Positions 37,036-44,482 of a stretch of 64,000 nt of DNA are shown here, piece by piece. Origin of the DNA: Motiliproteus sediminis (GTDB lineage Bacteria > Pseudomonadota > Gammaproteobacteria > Pseudomonadales > Balneatricaceae). Below the pieces are notes generated by a model. That model was not told the DNA's origin and ran no database searches. It saw nothing but the letters and a program-made list of their open reading frames with translations. The position numbers were made by a program, and so were the translations under genes. How positions within the stretch are numbered: the first letter of the stretch is position 1; each line of letters opens with the position of its first letter. The stretch covers positions 186,001 to 250,000 of the forward strand of contig NZ_JAERQK010000001.1 of NCBI RefSeq assembly GCF_017912535.1, in the 5' to 3' direction.

Positions 37036-37588
37036 GGGTGAACTCCTCCATGCCTTGGCGCAGTTTGCCAACGGCGTAGCGCAGACGGCTTTTTACGGTT
37101 TCGCGGCTGCTGTCGGTCAGTTGGGCGATCTCTTCCAGCCCCATTCCGGTTTCCTCTCGCAATAGAAACGCCTCGCGCTGGGCGGTGGGCAGTTCGCTGA
37201 TCAGTTGCAGCAGTCGATTCACCTGTTGGCCGCAGCAAGCTTCACGGTCGGGTTGTACCCGCTCGTCGGCAGCCACCTGCTCGGGATGAAAATCGCCGTA
37301 GGAGGCTGGCAGGCTGCGATGCTGGCGACGATAATGGTCGATCAGCAGGTTGCGCGCCAGGCGCCAGAAGTAAAGGCGGAAGGGAGTGTCATGAGGAAAG
37401 CTGTCGCGCGTCCTTATCAGGCGCATAAAGGCTTCCTGCAGTAATTCTTCAGCAGTTTCCGCAGATCCGGTCTGGCGGCGGTAGAACCTCAGTAGCGGCG
37501 CTCGGTAACGGTCATAGAGCCTGTCGAACGCGTCCGTCTGCCCGCGGGCGAAAGCGTGCATCAATGCGTTATCGTCGGTTATGCTCAC
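37028..37588 (-). CDS. ECF RNA polymerase sigma factor
   Basis: 186 residues with sigma-70 region 2 (AFARGQTDAFDRLYDRYRAP, ELLQEAFMRLIRTRD) and region 4 (LPTAQREAFLLREETGMGL, with SSRETVKSRLRYAVGKL). It redirects RNA polymerase, presumably to this operon and others under control of the downstream anti-sigma. It lies 9 nt after the GspE-type gene. No target promoter could be identified by eye. Confidence 0.93.
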   Translation of the reverse strand: MSITDDNALMHAFARGQTDAFDRLYDRYRAPLLRFYRRQTGSAETAEELLQEAFMRLIRTRDSFPHDTPFRLYFWRLARNLLIDHYRRQHRSLPASYGDFHPEQVAADERVQPDREACCGQQVNRLLQLISELPTAQREAFLLREETGMGLEEIAQLTDSSRETVKSRLRYAVGKLRQGMEEFTRE

Positions 37589-37597
37589 CAGAGGTTG

Positions 37598-39280
37598 CTA
37601 GCGGGTCGGCAGGTGCGACCAGAACGCTTCGCCCATCACCCGGTGCACCTCTTCAGCACTGGTGCGGCCGGCCTGGATCGCGTCAGCGGCGATGACTGCC
37701 ATCGGCCGATTTCCTTGTTGGTCCGCGATCGCTCGTAATGTAACGGTATCGTCGCCACGACGGATGGCATCTGCTATTTCCGCACTGACCTCAACCACTT
37801 CAAGCAGCGGGAAGCGGCCGATATAGCCGGTTTTTTGGCATGCGTCGCAGCCTCTGGCTACGCGCAGTGGTGCGTCGGGCGCGTAGGCCTTGAAACGGAG
37901 GCTTTGCGTATCACGATTTGTCGGGGTGTCGCTGGCGCAGTGCGGGCAGAGCGAGCGCACCAGTCGCTGCGACGCCAAGCCGCGGATCGAGTCAGCCAGA
38001 ATTGCTGGGTGGATCTGCAGGTCCAGCAGCCGGGGTACGGTGGCGATAGCATCGTTGGTATGCAGGGTGGACATTACCAAGTGTCCGGTCAGGGCTGCCT
38101 GAAAGGCAATTTCAGCTGTTTCATGGTCGCGGGTTTCGCCAACCAGCACCACATCCGGGTCTTGCCGCAAAATCGCGCGCAGGGCGGTGGCGAAAGTGAC
38201 GTTTTGTGGCCGATTGACCGCGATTTGGGCGATGCCGTCGATCTGGTACTCGACCGGATCTTCAACGGTGACCAAGCAGCGCTCAAAGGTATTGAGTTCC
38301 TTGAGAATGCTGTAGAGCGTGGTGGTTTTTCCTGACCCGGTGGGCCCGGTGATCAGCAGTATGCCGTTGGGGTGACTGACGATGCGGCGCAATGCCGCTT
38401 CCTCGGTGGTCGGCAAACCGATGGCGTCGATCGTACCGGATGCACTTTTGCTAAGTAAGCGGATCACCGCTTTTTCGCCGCCGCTGACCGGGATCGTTGA
38501 AACCCTGAGATCAACGTCTGCTCCGTTGAGGTTAACGGAAGCGCCGCCGTCCTGAGGAACCAGCCGGGTAGCGACATTCATGCCACAGGTGGCCTTCACG
38601 CGCTGCAGCATATGCACGAACACCGGCGCAGGTAGTGTAGTGACTTTGCGCAGCATCCCGTCAATACGATAGCGAATTGCACCGCCGTCGAGAAAGGGCT
38701 CCAGGTGGATGTCGCTGGCCCCCTGGGAGTGCGCTTCCAGCAACATGTCTGACACCATCGCAACGATGGCTGAATCAGCCTCGGCGTTATAGCCGCTATT
38801 GCCCGCCGCCAGAGGGTCCGGTCTGTTTTTTAAGCTGACGCTGCTGGCATGCTCGACGGTATCGTAGCGTTGATCGATCCAGAGCCGAATCTGTTCCGGC
38901 GGCGCAATTGCGATGTCGTAGCTGGCAGCGGTGAGAAATCCGATGACCGAACGCGCCTCATCGTTGAAGGGATCGGCGCAGGCAACGGTTAAATGATGGT
39001 TAGTCTCGCTCAAGGGAAACAGCAACAACCGTTCTGCAATGGCTCGAGGAACCAGCCGAAAAAGCTCAGAGCGACTGTTCTCCGGAAGTTCGGCGGTGGC
39101 GAAACCGTAGTCGGTCGCGATCATTGCCGCTAGTTGCTCAGGGGTGCAGGCTAGATGCTGGGCGGCTTGCGCCCAGGCATCCTCGATCGTACCGCTGAGC
39201 GTCAATTCTGTTGTTGCTGGCTGGTGCTTGTTACAGAGCTGCGAGAGCCAGCGGTATTGCGGCGTGGAGGGTTTTGTCAT
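37598..39280 (-). CDS. GspE/PilB-family secretion or pilus ATPase
   Basis: 560 residues. N-terminal MshEN-like region (about 1-150) and a hexameric ATPase domain with Walker A GPTGSGKTTTLYSIL, Walker B region VVLVGETRDHETAEIAFQAALTGHLVMSTLHTND, and a zinc motif (LCPHC and GCDACQK). It drives assembly of pseudopili or pili. Its ATG overlaps the stop of the preceding gene (ATGA). A platform protein such as PilC/GspF is not in the window, so it may act with components encoded elsewhere. Confidence 0.9.
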   Translation of the reverse strand: MTKPSTPQYRWLSQLCNKHQPATTELTLSGTIEDAWAQAAQHLACTPEQLAAMIATDYGFATAELPENSRSELFRLVPRAIAERLLLFPLSETNHHLTVACADPFNDEARSVIGFLTAASYDIAIAPPEQIRLWIDQRYDTVEHASSVSLKNRPDPLAAGNSGYNAEADSAIVAMVSDMLLEAHSQGASDIHLEPFLDGGAIRYRIDGMLRKVTTLPAPVFVHMLQRVKATCGMNVATRLVPQDGGASVNLNGADVDLRVSTIPVSGGEKAVIRLLSKSASGTIDAIGLPTTEEAALRRIVSHPNGILLITGPTGSGKTTTLYSILKELNTFERCLVTVEDPVEYQIDGIAQIAVNRPQNVTFATALRAILRQDPDVVLVGETRDHETAEIAFQAALTGHLVMSTLHTNDAIATVPRLLDLQIHPAILADSIRGLASQRLVRSLCPHCASDTPTNRDTQSLRFKAYAPDAPLRVARGCDACQKTGYIGRFPLLEVVEVSAEIADAIRRGDDTVTLRAIADQQGNRPMAVIAADAIQAGRTSAEEVHRVMGEAFWSHLPTR

Positions 39281-39723
39281 CTTACCGTATCCAGCCCAAA
39301 CTGGCGCAGCCGACCATCGAACTCGACCGCACCGCTACCGTCGTTGTAGGTGAGAACGTAGTGGCCGTCGTCCCGTTTCTCATAGCTGACATTCAGTGCC
39401 AGACCCAGCCCTCCGGGGATCGTATCCGGCAGCTGCCCGGTGAGGTCTCGTTGCCGCTCAATGTCTTCAGCCACCATCAACATCGCTACCCGCGCGCCGG
39501 TATAGTAATCGTGGTCGTCGGCGACCGGGTGGGTTGTTTCACCGGCAACCAGAAAATGGGACACCTGCATCCCCAGAATCAGGAAGACGGCGTAGTTTGC
39601 CCAGTTAGGCAGTGTTATCGACAGCCTGCGACTGTTGTTGGCGACGGCGGGGCGGTCGATCTGCTGCATGGCGCGGTCGATATTGTCGTTCCAGCTAGCG
39701 CTGTGTTTCTTCTCGGATGACAT
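39277..39723 (-). CDS. Single-TM protein of the pilin operon
   Basis: 148 residues. A basic N-terminal third (WNDNIDRAMQQIDRP) is followed by one TM helix (LPNWANYAVFLILGMQVSHFLV) and a 90-residue outer domain ending RLRQFGLDTVR. I do not recognise the family; the layout resembles minor pilus assembly proteins such as PilN/PilO-like ones but without clear motifs. Start at 39723 rather than an ATG 75 nt upstream. It lies between the prepilin and the ATPase, overlapping the latter. Confidence 0.7.
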   Translation of the reverse strand: MSSEKKHSASWNDNIDRAMQQIDRPAVANNSRRLSITLPNWANYAVFLILGMQVSHFLVAGETTHPVADDHDYYTGARVAMLMVAEDIERQRDLTGQLPDTIPGGLGLALNVSYEKRDDGHYVLTYNDGSGAVEFDGRLRQFGLDTVR

Positions 39724-39743
39724 GATGATCTCGCGATAGGTGG

Positions 39744-40625
39744 TCAGTTGTTGTGGCCGTGGTTTTGATTTTGATGTTGCCAGGGGTGCTTGACCCATCC
39801 CGGCGGCCAGTTCAGGTTGGCCTGAGGCTGGCTGGTGCCACTACCGGCGCTGTTGCCGGTACCCGTGCCCGTGCCCGTGCCAGTAACCGTGCCAGTAACC
39901 GTGCCAGTAACCGTGCCAGTAACCGTGCCAGTACCCGTGCCCGTGCCCGTGCCAGTACCCGTGCCCGTGCCCGTGCCCGTGCCCGTGCCAGTAACCGTGC
40001 CAGTACCCGTACCCGTACCCGTGCCCGTGCCAGTAATCGTGCCAGTACCCGTACCAGTGCCAGTACCAACGGATGTAGTGGGAACTACCGGTTGCTTATG
40101 CTGTGACAGGCTGGCCAGCACCGGCGAGCGGTTGGGTTCTGCCAAGGCTACGAGCATGATCTCTGGGGTGACAAAGGTGTGCTTACTTTCCAGCACATGA
40201 TCCAGCGCATGCAGCAGGGCAAAGGCTTGGGGGTTGGGTGCCTTGACGTAGAGCACCGGAATAAGAGCGTCGTCGGCAAACTGGAAAAAGCCGGTGTGGT
40301 TGGCGAACTGAGAGCCTAGCTGCATCCCTTCGATATTCTGATACAGCGGCTGCAGATCTCCAAAGTGGGCGGGAGCCTGACCAAGCTTGCTGCTTGCAAA
40401 CAGCGGGTCCTTGGCGGCGCGGTCCGGATACTCGTAGCGGGCGTCGTGGTACGCCAGAGCGATGCGGTGAATATCCACCAGCAGTTGGGCTGCCTTCGCT
40501 TCGTTAACGTAGCGTTGATAGCTGGGCATCGCCAGCATGCCAAGGATACCGATGATGGCGACCACCATCATCAGCTCTATCAGCGTGAACCCGGTGACCC
40601 TGCGAGGGCTGTATCCTGCTTTCAT
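39744..40625 (-). CDS. Type IV-like prepilin with a long Gly-Thr repeat tail
   Basis: 293 residues. A prepilin peptidase site and hydrophobic stem ([19 protein letters not shown]) precede a globular part up to about residue 185. From there the protein is a long run of Gly-Thr dipeptides with Val or Ile at some Gly positions, ending [19 protein letters not shown] and a His/Asn-rich tail. The start at 40625 has AAGGAGCG upstream. The prepilin and the ATPase in one operon suggest a pseudopilus or a surface fibre. The repeat tail is not typical of GspG or PilA. Encoded by the hexamer repeat at 39859-40067. Confidence 0.85.
   Translation of the reverse strand: MKAGYSPRRVTGFTLIELMMVVAIIGILGMLAMPSYQRYVNEAKAAQLLVDIHRIALAYHDARYEYPDRAAKDPLFASSKLGQAPAHFGDLQPLYQNIEGMQLGSQFANHTGFFQFADDALIPVLYVKAPNPQAFALLHALDHVLESKHTFVTPEIMLVALAEPNRSPVLASLSQHKQPVVPTTSVGTGTGTGTGTITGTGTGTGTGTGTVTGTGTGTGTGTGTGTGTGTGTGTVTGTVTGTVTGTVTGTGTGTGTGNSAGSGTSQPQANLNWPPGWVKHPWQHQNQNHGHNN
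39859..40067 (-). repeat. Hexanucleotide tandem repeat (GT-dipeptide coding)
   Basis: About 35 near-identical 6-bp units (GTGCCC, GTACCC, GTGCCA, GTAACC on the plus strand) in the prepilin gene. A 12-bp subset gives Gly-Thr-Val-Thr. Copy number is likely to vary between strains because all units keep the frame. Confidence 0.9.
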
Positions 40626-40684
40626 GGACCGCTCCTTGGTGATGTTGAGAAGAATATAGATCATTGATCCGGTCTGTTACAGGC

Positions 40685-42469
40685 TTAATTAGTGCTCTCG
40701 AATTCGTGCTGGAGTGCAAAGCTTGGTGGCAGCGCCGCCGCGGTTCGCATCAGATGTATGAACTGCCGACGGTAGCCCTCGCTATCGTTGCCAGCGGCAC
40801 CGGTGGCGAGGCGGATGCTGTCGTCGTAACTCCAGTCATCGCGGGTGAACAGTCCGCGAGCCAATTGAGCCGCACCTGCCACCGCAGCAGCCCAGCGCAG
40901 GTTGGCACTGGCGTGCTCCAGACCTTCATGGTGCAACTCCCGAGTGACTGGCTGGCTGATCAGTTGGCTCTGGTTGCCTCCCGGTTGTTTGTAGCGCAGT
41001 TTCAGAAAGGCAATTTCGTGCTCGGTAGTTGCTGCTGGTTGGGTCGGTTGCGGTTGATAGCGTAGTTCAGGCAGGCGCAGTGCGGGCGAATCTGTCAGGG
41101 TCAGTTCGTACAGGGCGGTGACGCTGTGCCCGGCGCCGATTTCTCCGGCGTCTTTGCGGTCGTTGTCAAAATCCTGATCGGCCAGGTGGCGGGTCTCGTA
41201 GCCAAGCAGCCGGTAACTGGCCACAGCAGCGGGGTTGAACTCGAGCTGGACTTTCACGTCCTTGGCGATGGTCATCATTGAGCCGCTCATTCGATCCACC
41301 AGGTACCGGCGTGCTTCGTGCGCGTTGTCGATAAAGGCCGCGTTGCCGTTGCCGGTTTCCGCCAGTGCGTTCATCAGTTCGTCTCGGATGTTGCCGCGCC
41401 CGAAGGTCAATACCGACAGTGACACCCCGGACTGGCGCTCTTTGGCCACCAGTCGCTTCAGTGCCGCCGTGTCGGTGGTGCCGACGTTGAAGTCACCGTC
41501 GGAGAGCAGGATTACCCGCGAGATACCGTCGGGGCGATGATGTTGGCGCGCGGTGGCATAGGCCAGCTGAATACCGGCGCCGCCGGCGGTGGAACCGCCC
41601 GCATGCAGGTGTTCCAATGCATTGAGGATAGTCTGCCGCTGATCACCGGGGGTTGATGGCAGCACCTGACCCGCGGCACCGGCATAGACCACGATAGCCA
41701 CCCGGTCCTCGGGACGCAGCTGGGCGGTAAGCAGTTTCAGCGCCTGTTTGGCCAGAGGCAGCTTATTGGCCGCGCTCATGGAGCCTGAGACGTCGATCAG
41801 AAAGGTCAGGTTCAAGGGTGGCAGCTCGGTATTGGGTACTTCGTAACCCTGGAGTCCTATCAATAGCAGCTGTTTGTCGCTGTCCCAGGGCGCCGGCGCC
41901 AGTTCGGTGGTGACGCTGAACGGCATCGTCCGGTCGCTGGGGCGGGGATAGTCGTAGCGGAAAAAGTTGACCCACTCTTCAGTGCGCACGCTTTCTGGCG
42001 CGGGCAGCTGTCCGCGGCCGAGGGATTGCCGCGCCAGCGTGTAGGAGGCGGTATCCACGTCGATGGCAAAGGTGCTGAGCGGATCGTCGCTGACCCGGTA
42101 GCTGGGATTGTCGTTAAAACCGGCGTAGCGCTCGCGCGTTAGTTCGTGAGGCACCATCGGCTGCCAAGGGGAGGGAGGAGCGTAGCTTTGTCCCGCGAAT
42201 TCATGCCCCCTGTCGGCGCGCTCCTGATAACGCTTGGCCGTCGGTTGCGGGGGGCGTACTTGCGACCGGTGCGTTTTAGCTTCGCCGCTGTCACCTTCTA
42301 CCACTGGTTCTGCGTCAACCGCAGAGAGCCGCGTCGTATCATGATCCGGGGCCTTGCCCAGTTGTCTTGAGTCGATCCGGTCGCCGCTGCAGGCGCTTAG
42401 TAGCGCGCTGCTGATGAGCAGGATGGTGAGCAGCCGTGTGCTGGGGTGAGCATGAAAGGGCAGGTTCAT
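40685..42469 (-). CDS. von Willebrand factor A-domain lipoprotein (YfbK type)
   Basis: 594 residues. A lipoprotein signal (LLISSALLSAC, Cys at the lipobox) is followed by a long proline/glutamine linker, the YfbK N-terminal region, then a vWA domain with the MIDAS DVSGSMS (from LNLTFLIDVSGSM) and a Thr/Asp further on, and a C-terminal beta domain. It probably binds a metal-dependent ligand at the outer membrane. Start at 42469 with GAGGAAA upstream. It is 59 nt upstream of the prepilin gene on the same strand. Confidence 0.9.
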   Translation of the reverse strand: MNLPFHAHPSTRLLTILLISSALLSACSGDRIDSRQLGKAPDHDTTRLSAVDAEPVVEGDSGEAKTHRSQVRPPQPTAKRYQERADRGHEFAGQSYAPPSPWQPMVPHELTRERYAGFNDNPSYRVSDDPLSTFAIDVDTASYTLARQSLGRGQLPAPESVRTEEWVNFFRYDYPRPSDRTMPFSVTTELAPAPWDSDKQLLLIGLQGYEVPNTELPPLNLTFLIDVSGSMSAANKLPLAKQALKLLTAQLRPEDRVAIVVYAGAAGQVLPSTPGDQRQTILNALEHLHAGGSTAGGAGIQLAYATARQHHRPDGISRVILLSDGDFNVGTTDTAALKRLVAKERQSGVSLSVLTFGRGNIRDELMNALAETGNGNAAFIDNAHEARRYLVDRMSGSMMTIAKDVKVQLEFNPAAVASYRLLGYETRHLADQDFDNDRKDAGEIGAGHSVTALYELTLTDSPALRLPELRYQPQPTQPAATTEHEIAFLKLRYKQPGGNQSQLISQPVTRELHHEGLEHASANLRWAAAVAGAAQLARGLFTRDDWSYDDSIRLATGAAGNDSEGYRRQFIHLMRTAAALPPSFALQHEFESTN

Positions 42470-42544
42470 CGGTGTTTCCTCGCTGTTTTTCCCTACAGAC
42501 GTCGATCCGGCAAGAACGGGGTTAAGCCGCGACAAAAAAAATCC

Positions 42545-42559
42545 GGGCACAAGCTTTGC
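42545..42559 (+). promoter_or_regulatory. Sigma-54-like promoter of the CCE_0567 gene
   Basis: GGGCACAAGCTTTGC differs from TGGCAC-N5-TTGC only in the first base and keeps the GG-N10-GC spacing. It lies 45 nt before the ATG. No perfect TGT-N10-ACA is near; a TGT-N8-ACA occurs at 42484-42497. Confidence 0.65.
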
Positions 42560-42604
42560 AGCGAAAACTGTGTAGATTGAACGAGCTGAAGCGAGGACGA
42601 ACCG

Positions 42605-42805
42605 ATGACTGAACTACTGCAGTTGGAAAAAGAGGTGAAGAAGCGTAAGCGGATGGCCAGCGAATGGGCGATGCAGTTGCACGACCTGGCGGAAGAGCGT
42701 TTGCCGGCAGGTTTTGAGGAGCTGCCGCAGCTGGCTGAAGCCACCTACAAGGCCTGCCAGGAGTGGCAGCGCGCGGTCAAGGCGCTGAAAGCGGCGCAGC
42801 GCTGA
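42605..42805 (+). CDS. CCE_0567-like small helical protein (DUF683)
   Basis: 66 residues, two helices (LQLEKEVKKRKRMASEWAM and ATYKACQEWQRAVKALKAA) with the linking DLAEERLP. This matches the Rop-like DUF683 family often found in nif clusters, one member of which was reported to bind metal. Function unknown. The stop overlaps the start of the next gene (TGATG). Confidence 0.85.
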   Translation: MTELLQLEKEVKKRKRMASEWAMQLHDLAEERLPAGFEELPQLAEATYKACQEWQRAVKALKAAQR

Positions 42806-43221
42806 TGTCCAGAATCCTGTTTTACGCTAAGCCTGGCTGCATCGGTAACCGGCGTCAGCGACGGGAGTTGGAGCGCGCAGGACACCAGGTCGATGAGATC
42901 GATCTGCTCGCCTATCCCTGGAGCCGTGATCGGCTGACCCCATTTCTGCGCGACCTTACTGTCGCGGACTGGTTTAACCGCAGCGCGCCGGCGATCAAAA
43001 ATGGCGTCCTCAACCCGGACCAGCTCGATGCCGAGGTCGCGCTGGGGCTGCTGCTGCAAGAGCCCCTGTTGATTCGGCGGCCCCTGATGCAGATCGGGGA
43101 GCACTATCTGGCCGGCTTCGATCCGCAGTTGTTGCAGGCTTTGCTGGGGACGCCGCTGGCTGGACAGGAGGCTTGCCCGCGTCCTGTGGTTGAGGATGAG
43201 AGGGGCGACTGTGCTAAGTGA
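42805..43221 (+). CDS. nifO: ArsC-like nitrogenase-associated protein (NifO family)
   Basis: 138 residues of the ArsC/Spx thioredoxin-like fold: MSRILFYAKPGCIGNRRQRR at the start, and LTPFLRDLTVADWFNRSAPA. The GC-IGN motif replaces the usual ArsC CX5R loop, as in the nitrogenase-associated subfamily named NifO in Azotobacter, implicated in molybdenum partition between nitrogenase and nitrate reductase. Start at 42805 overlapping the preceding stop. The symbol is given for family membership; function is not proven here. Confidence 0.8.
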   Translation: MSRILFYAKPGCIGNRRQRRELERAGHQVDEIDLLAYPWSRDRLTPFLRDLTVADWFNRSAPAIKNGVLNPDQLDAEVALGLLLQEPLLIRRPLMQIGEHYLAGFDPQLLQALLGTPLAGQEACPRPVVEDERGDCAK

Positions 43222-43334
43222 TTGGCCCTGCGGATGCTCCCATAGCCCAGGCGGCCAACGTTGCCGCACCCCCGTGTCAATCTATAAACCCGCGGGTTAA
43301 TAATCCAACAAAAGTGTGCGGCTTGTGGCGGTTT

Positions 43335-43350
43335 TGTACTGAACCTCACA
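43335..43350 (+). promoter_or_regulatory. NifA upstream activator site for the NifX-like/TusA-like pair
   Basis: Perfect TGT-N10-ACA (TGTACTGAACCTCACA), about 42 nt before the -24 element. Confidence 0.8.
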
Positions 43351-43391
43351 GCAACCCGGGTGGCTAAGCCCCGTTTAACAGCTTCTCCGGC

Positions 43392-43406
43392 TGGCCCGTC
43401 CTTTGC
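43392..43406 (+). promoter_or_regulatory. Sigma-54 promoter of the NifX-like/TusA-like pair
   Basis: TGGCCCGTCCTTTGC: GG and GC ten bases apart, with -24 TGGC and -12 TTGC. The leader to the ATG at 43532 is about 115 nt. Confidence 0.8.
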
Positions 43407-43531
43407 AAAGGCTATATCGATGGATCGGCCCTGCGCTCCATGTCGCCTAAACCTGTTGCAGGGCCGGTCTGTCACCTTGTTCTGCGTTTGCTGCGCGCCT
43501 CACCAGTTCGCGTGGCTGAAAGGAGCTGCTT

Positions 43532-43927
43532 ATGATTGCCATTCCCGTCGATTTGTCTTATTTATCGCAGGCCCGTGTGTCGCAGTTTTTTGGCGATGTT
43601 GCCTACTTTGCCCTCTACGATGATCGCGGCGAGTGGCATTGCACGCTGCCCAACACAGCACGTGGCAGCGGCAAGGGACTGAGCCGTTTTCTGGCCGATG
43701 CGGGGGTTGATACGGTGGTATTTCGTCATCTCGGTGATAAGCTCTATGGGTGGCTGCGTCATCAGGGTATCAGCGCCTTTGCACTGGGCGACCCGGATAC
43801 AGCCATTGGCGACGCGGTTCGCGCAGTACGCGAGCGCCGCCTGGAGCGGGCAGACGATGCTACTATCGGTCGCTTGCTGCACCCGGCGGGACCGGGCAAC
43901 GGCTATCACTGTGAGTTGCATGACTAA
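43532..43927 (+). CDS. NifX/NifB-type cofactor-binding domain protein
   Basis: 131 residues with the dinitrogenase iron-molybdenum cofactor fold: MIAIPVDLSYLSQARVSQFF then GDVAYFALYD, RFLADAGVDTVVFRHLG and a C-terminal region. This is the short single-domain type rather than NifX or NifY. GAAAGGAGCTGC precedes the ATG. It overlaps the TusA-like gene by 8 nt. Likely a carrier for iron-molybdenum or iron-sulfur clusters in nitrogen fixation, by family and by its NifA-type promoter. Confidence 0.8.
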   Translation: MIAIPVDLSYLSQARVSQFFGDVAYFALYDDRGEWHCTLPNTARGSGKGLSRFLADAGVDTVVFRHLGDKLYGWLRHQGISAFALGDPDTAIGDAVRAVRERRLERADDATIGRLLHPAGPGNGYHCELHD

Positions 43928-44252
43928 AAGACCCCTGGCACTTGATGACGCCACGCTGCCTTTCTGGCACTACTGTTCCGGTCACCAGCAGGTGATTGAG
44001 TTTGACAGCACCGGATGTGACTGCCCGGTGCCGATGATCAACGCCATGGCGGGGCTGCAGCGCATTGCGCAAACCGGCGAAACGCTGGTTATGATCAACG
44101 GCTTCGAGCCGCTGGGGCTCTATGACCGGGTGCGCGGCTGCTTTGACTGGAAGGTACAACCCCTCGACGACAAACGGGTGATGGTGGTCTTTACGCCCAA
44201 ACCGGGCTGCGACACCGTCGACTTCTCCGATCGCTACTGCAAAGGTGGCTGA
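43920..44252 (+). CDS. TusA-like sulfurtransferase-domain protein
   Basis: 110 residues. TGCDCPVPMINAMAGL (Cys33 and Cys35 of CPxP) then GETLVMINGFEPLGLYDRV matches the TusA/SirA fold, in which the Cys of the CPxP motif carries persulfide sulfur. A further domain-like end (DWKVQPLDDKRVMVVFTPKP) with two Cys follows. It starts at 43920 inside the end of the NifX-like gene. Co-expression with a cofactor carrier suggests sulfur delivery to a cluster, which is inference. Confidence 0.75.
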   Translation: MTKRPLALDDATLPFWHYCSGHQQVIEFDSTGCDCPVPMINAMAGLQRIAQTGETLVMINGFEPLGLYDRVRGCFDWKVQPLDDKRVMVVFTPKPGCDTVDFSDRYCKGG

Positions 44253-44482
44253 TCGCTCCACCGTATTCTGAATGCCGTCCATCCATACCTGTCTGATGTT
44301 GCTTCCGGCTTGAGCAGCGATGCGCCATCGTGCCGAAGCAACCCGATTTTAGTTTGACAACCAATGGTTATGCGAGTGAAAAGCCGACCGTCTGGTTAGT
44401 TTTTCCACAGCGAATTGTTCCCTCATGGCTTACAATAGATGGGTTGAACATTACAGGTCTAACCGAATTAAGGAGTCATCTA

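Larger units (their letters stand above)
43222..43531 (+). other. Gene-free stretch holding a NifA-type regulatory region
   Basis: 310 nt with no convincing reading frame. It contains a NifA-like site at 43335-43350 and a sigma-54 promoter at 43392-43406, both described separately. Nothing else stands out apart from a GC-rich segment near the right end. Confidence 0.7.

Noticed and set aside
39859-40067. Possible CRISPR-like array
   Set aside because: The unit is 6 bp without spacers and it encodes Gly-Thr in a pilin gene.
39753-40200. Several overlapping open frames with Val-Pro, Arg-Ala and Leu-Ala repeats on both strands
   Set aside because: They are shadows of the hexamer repeat within the prepilin gene, since a 6-bp repeat keeps every frame open.
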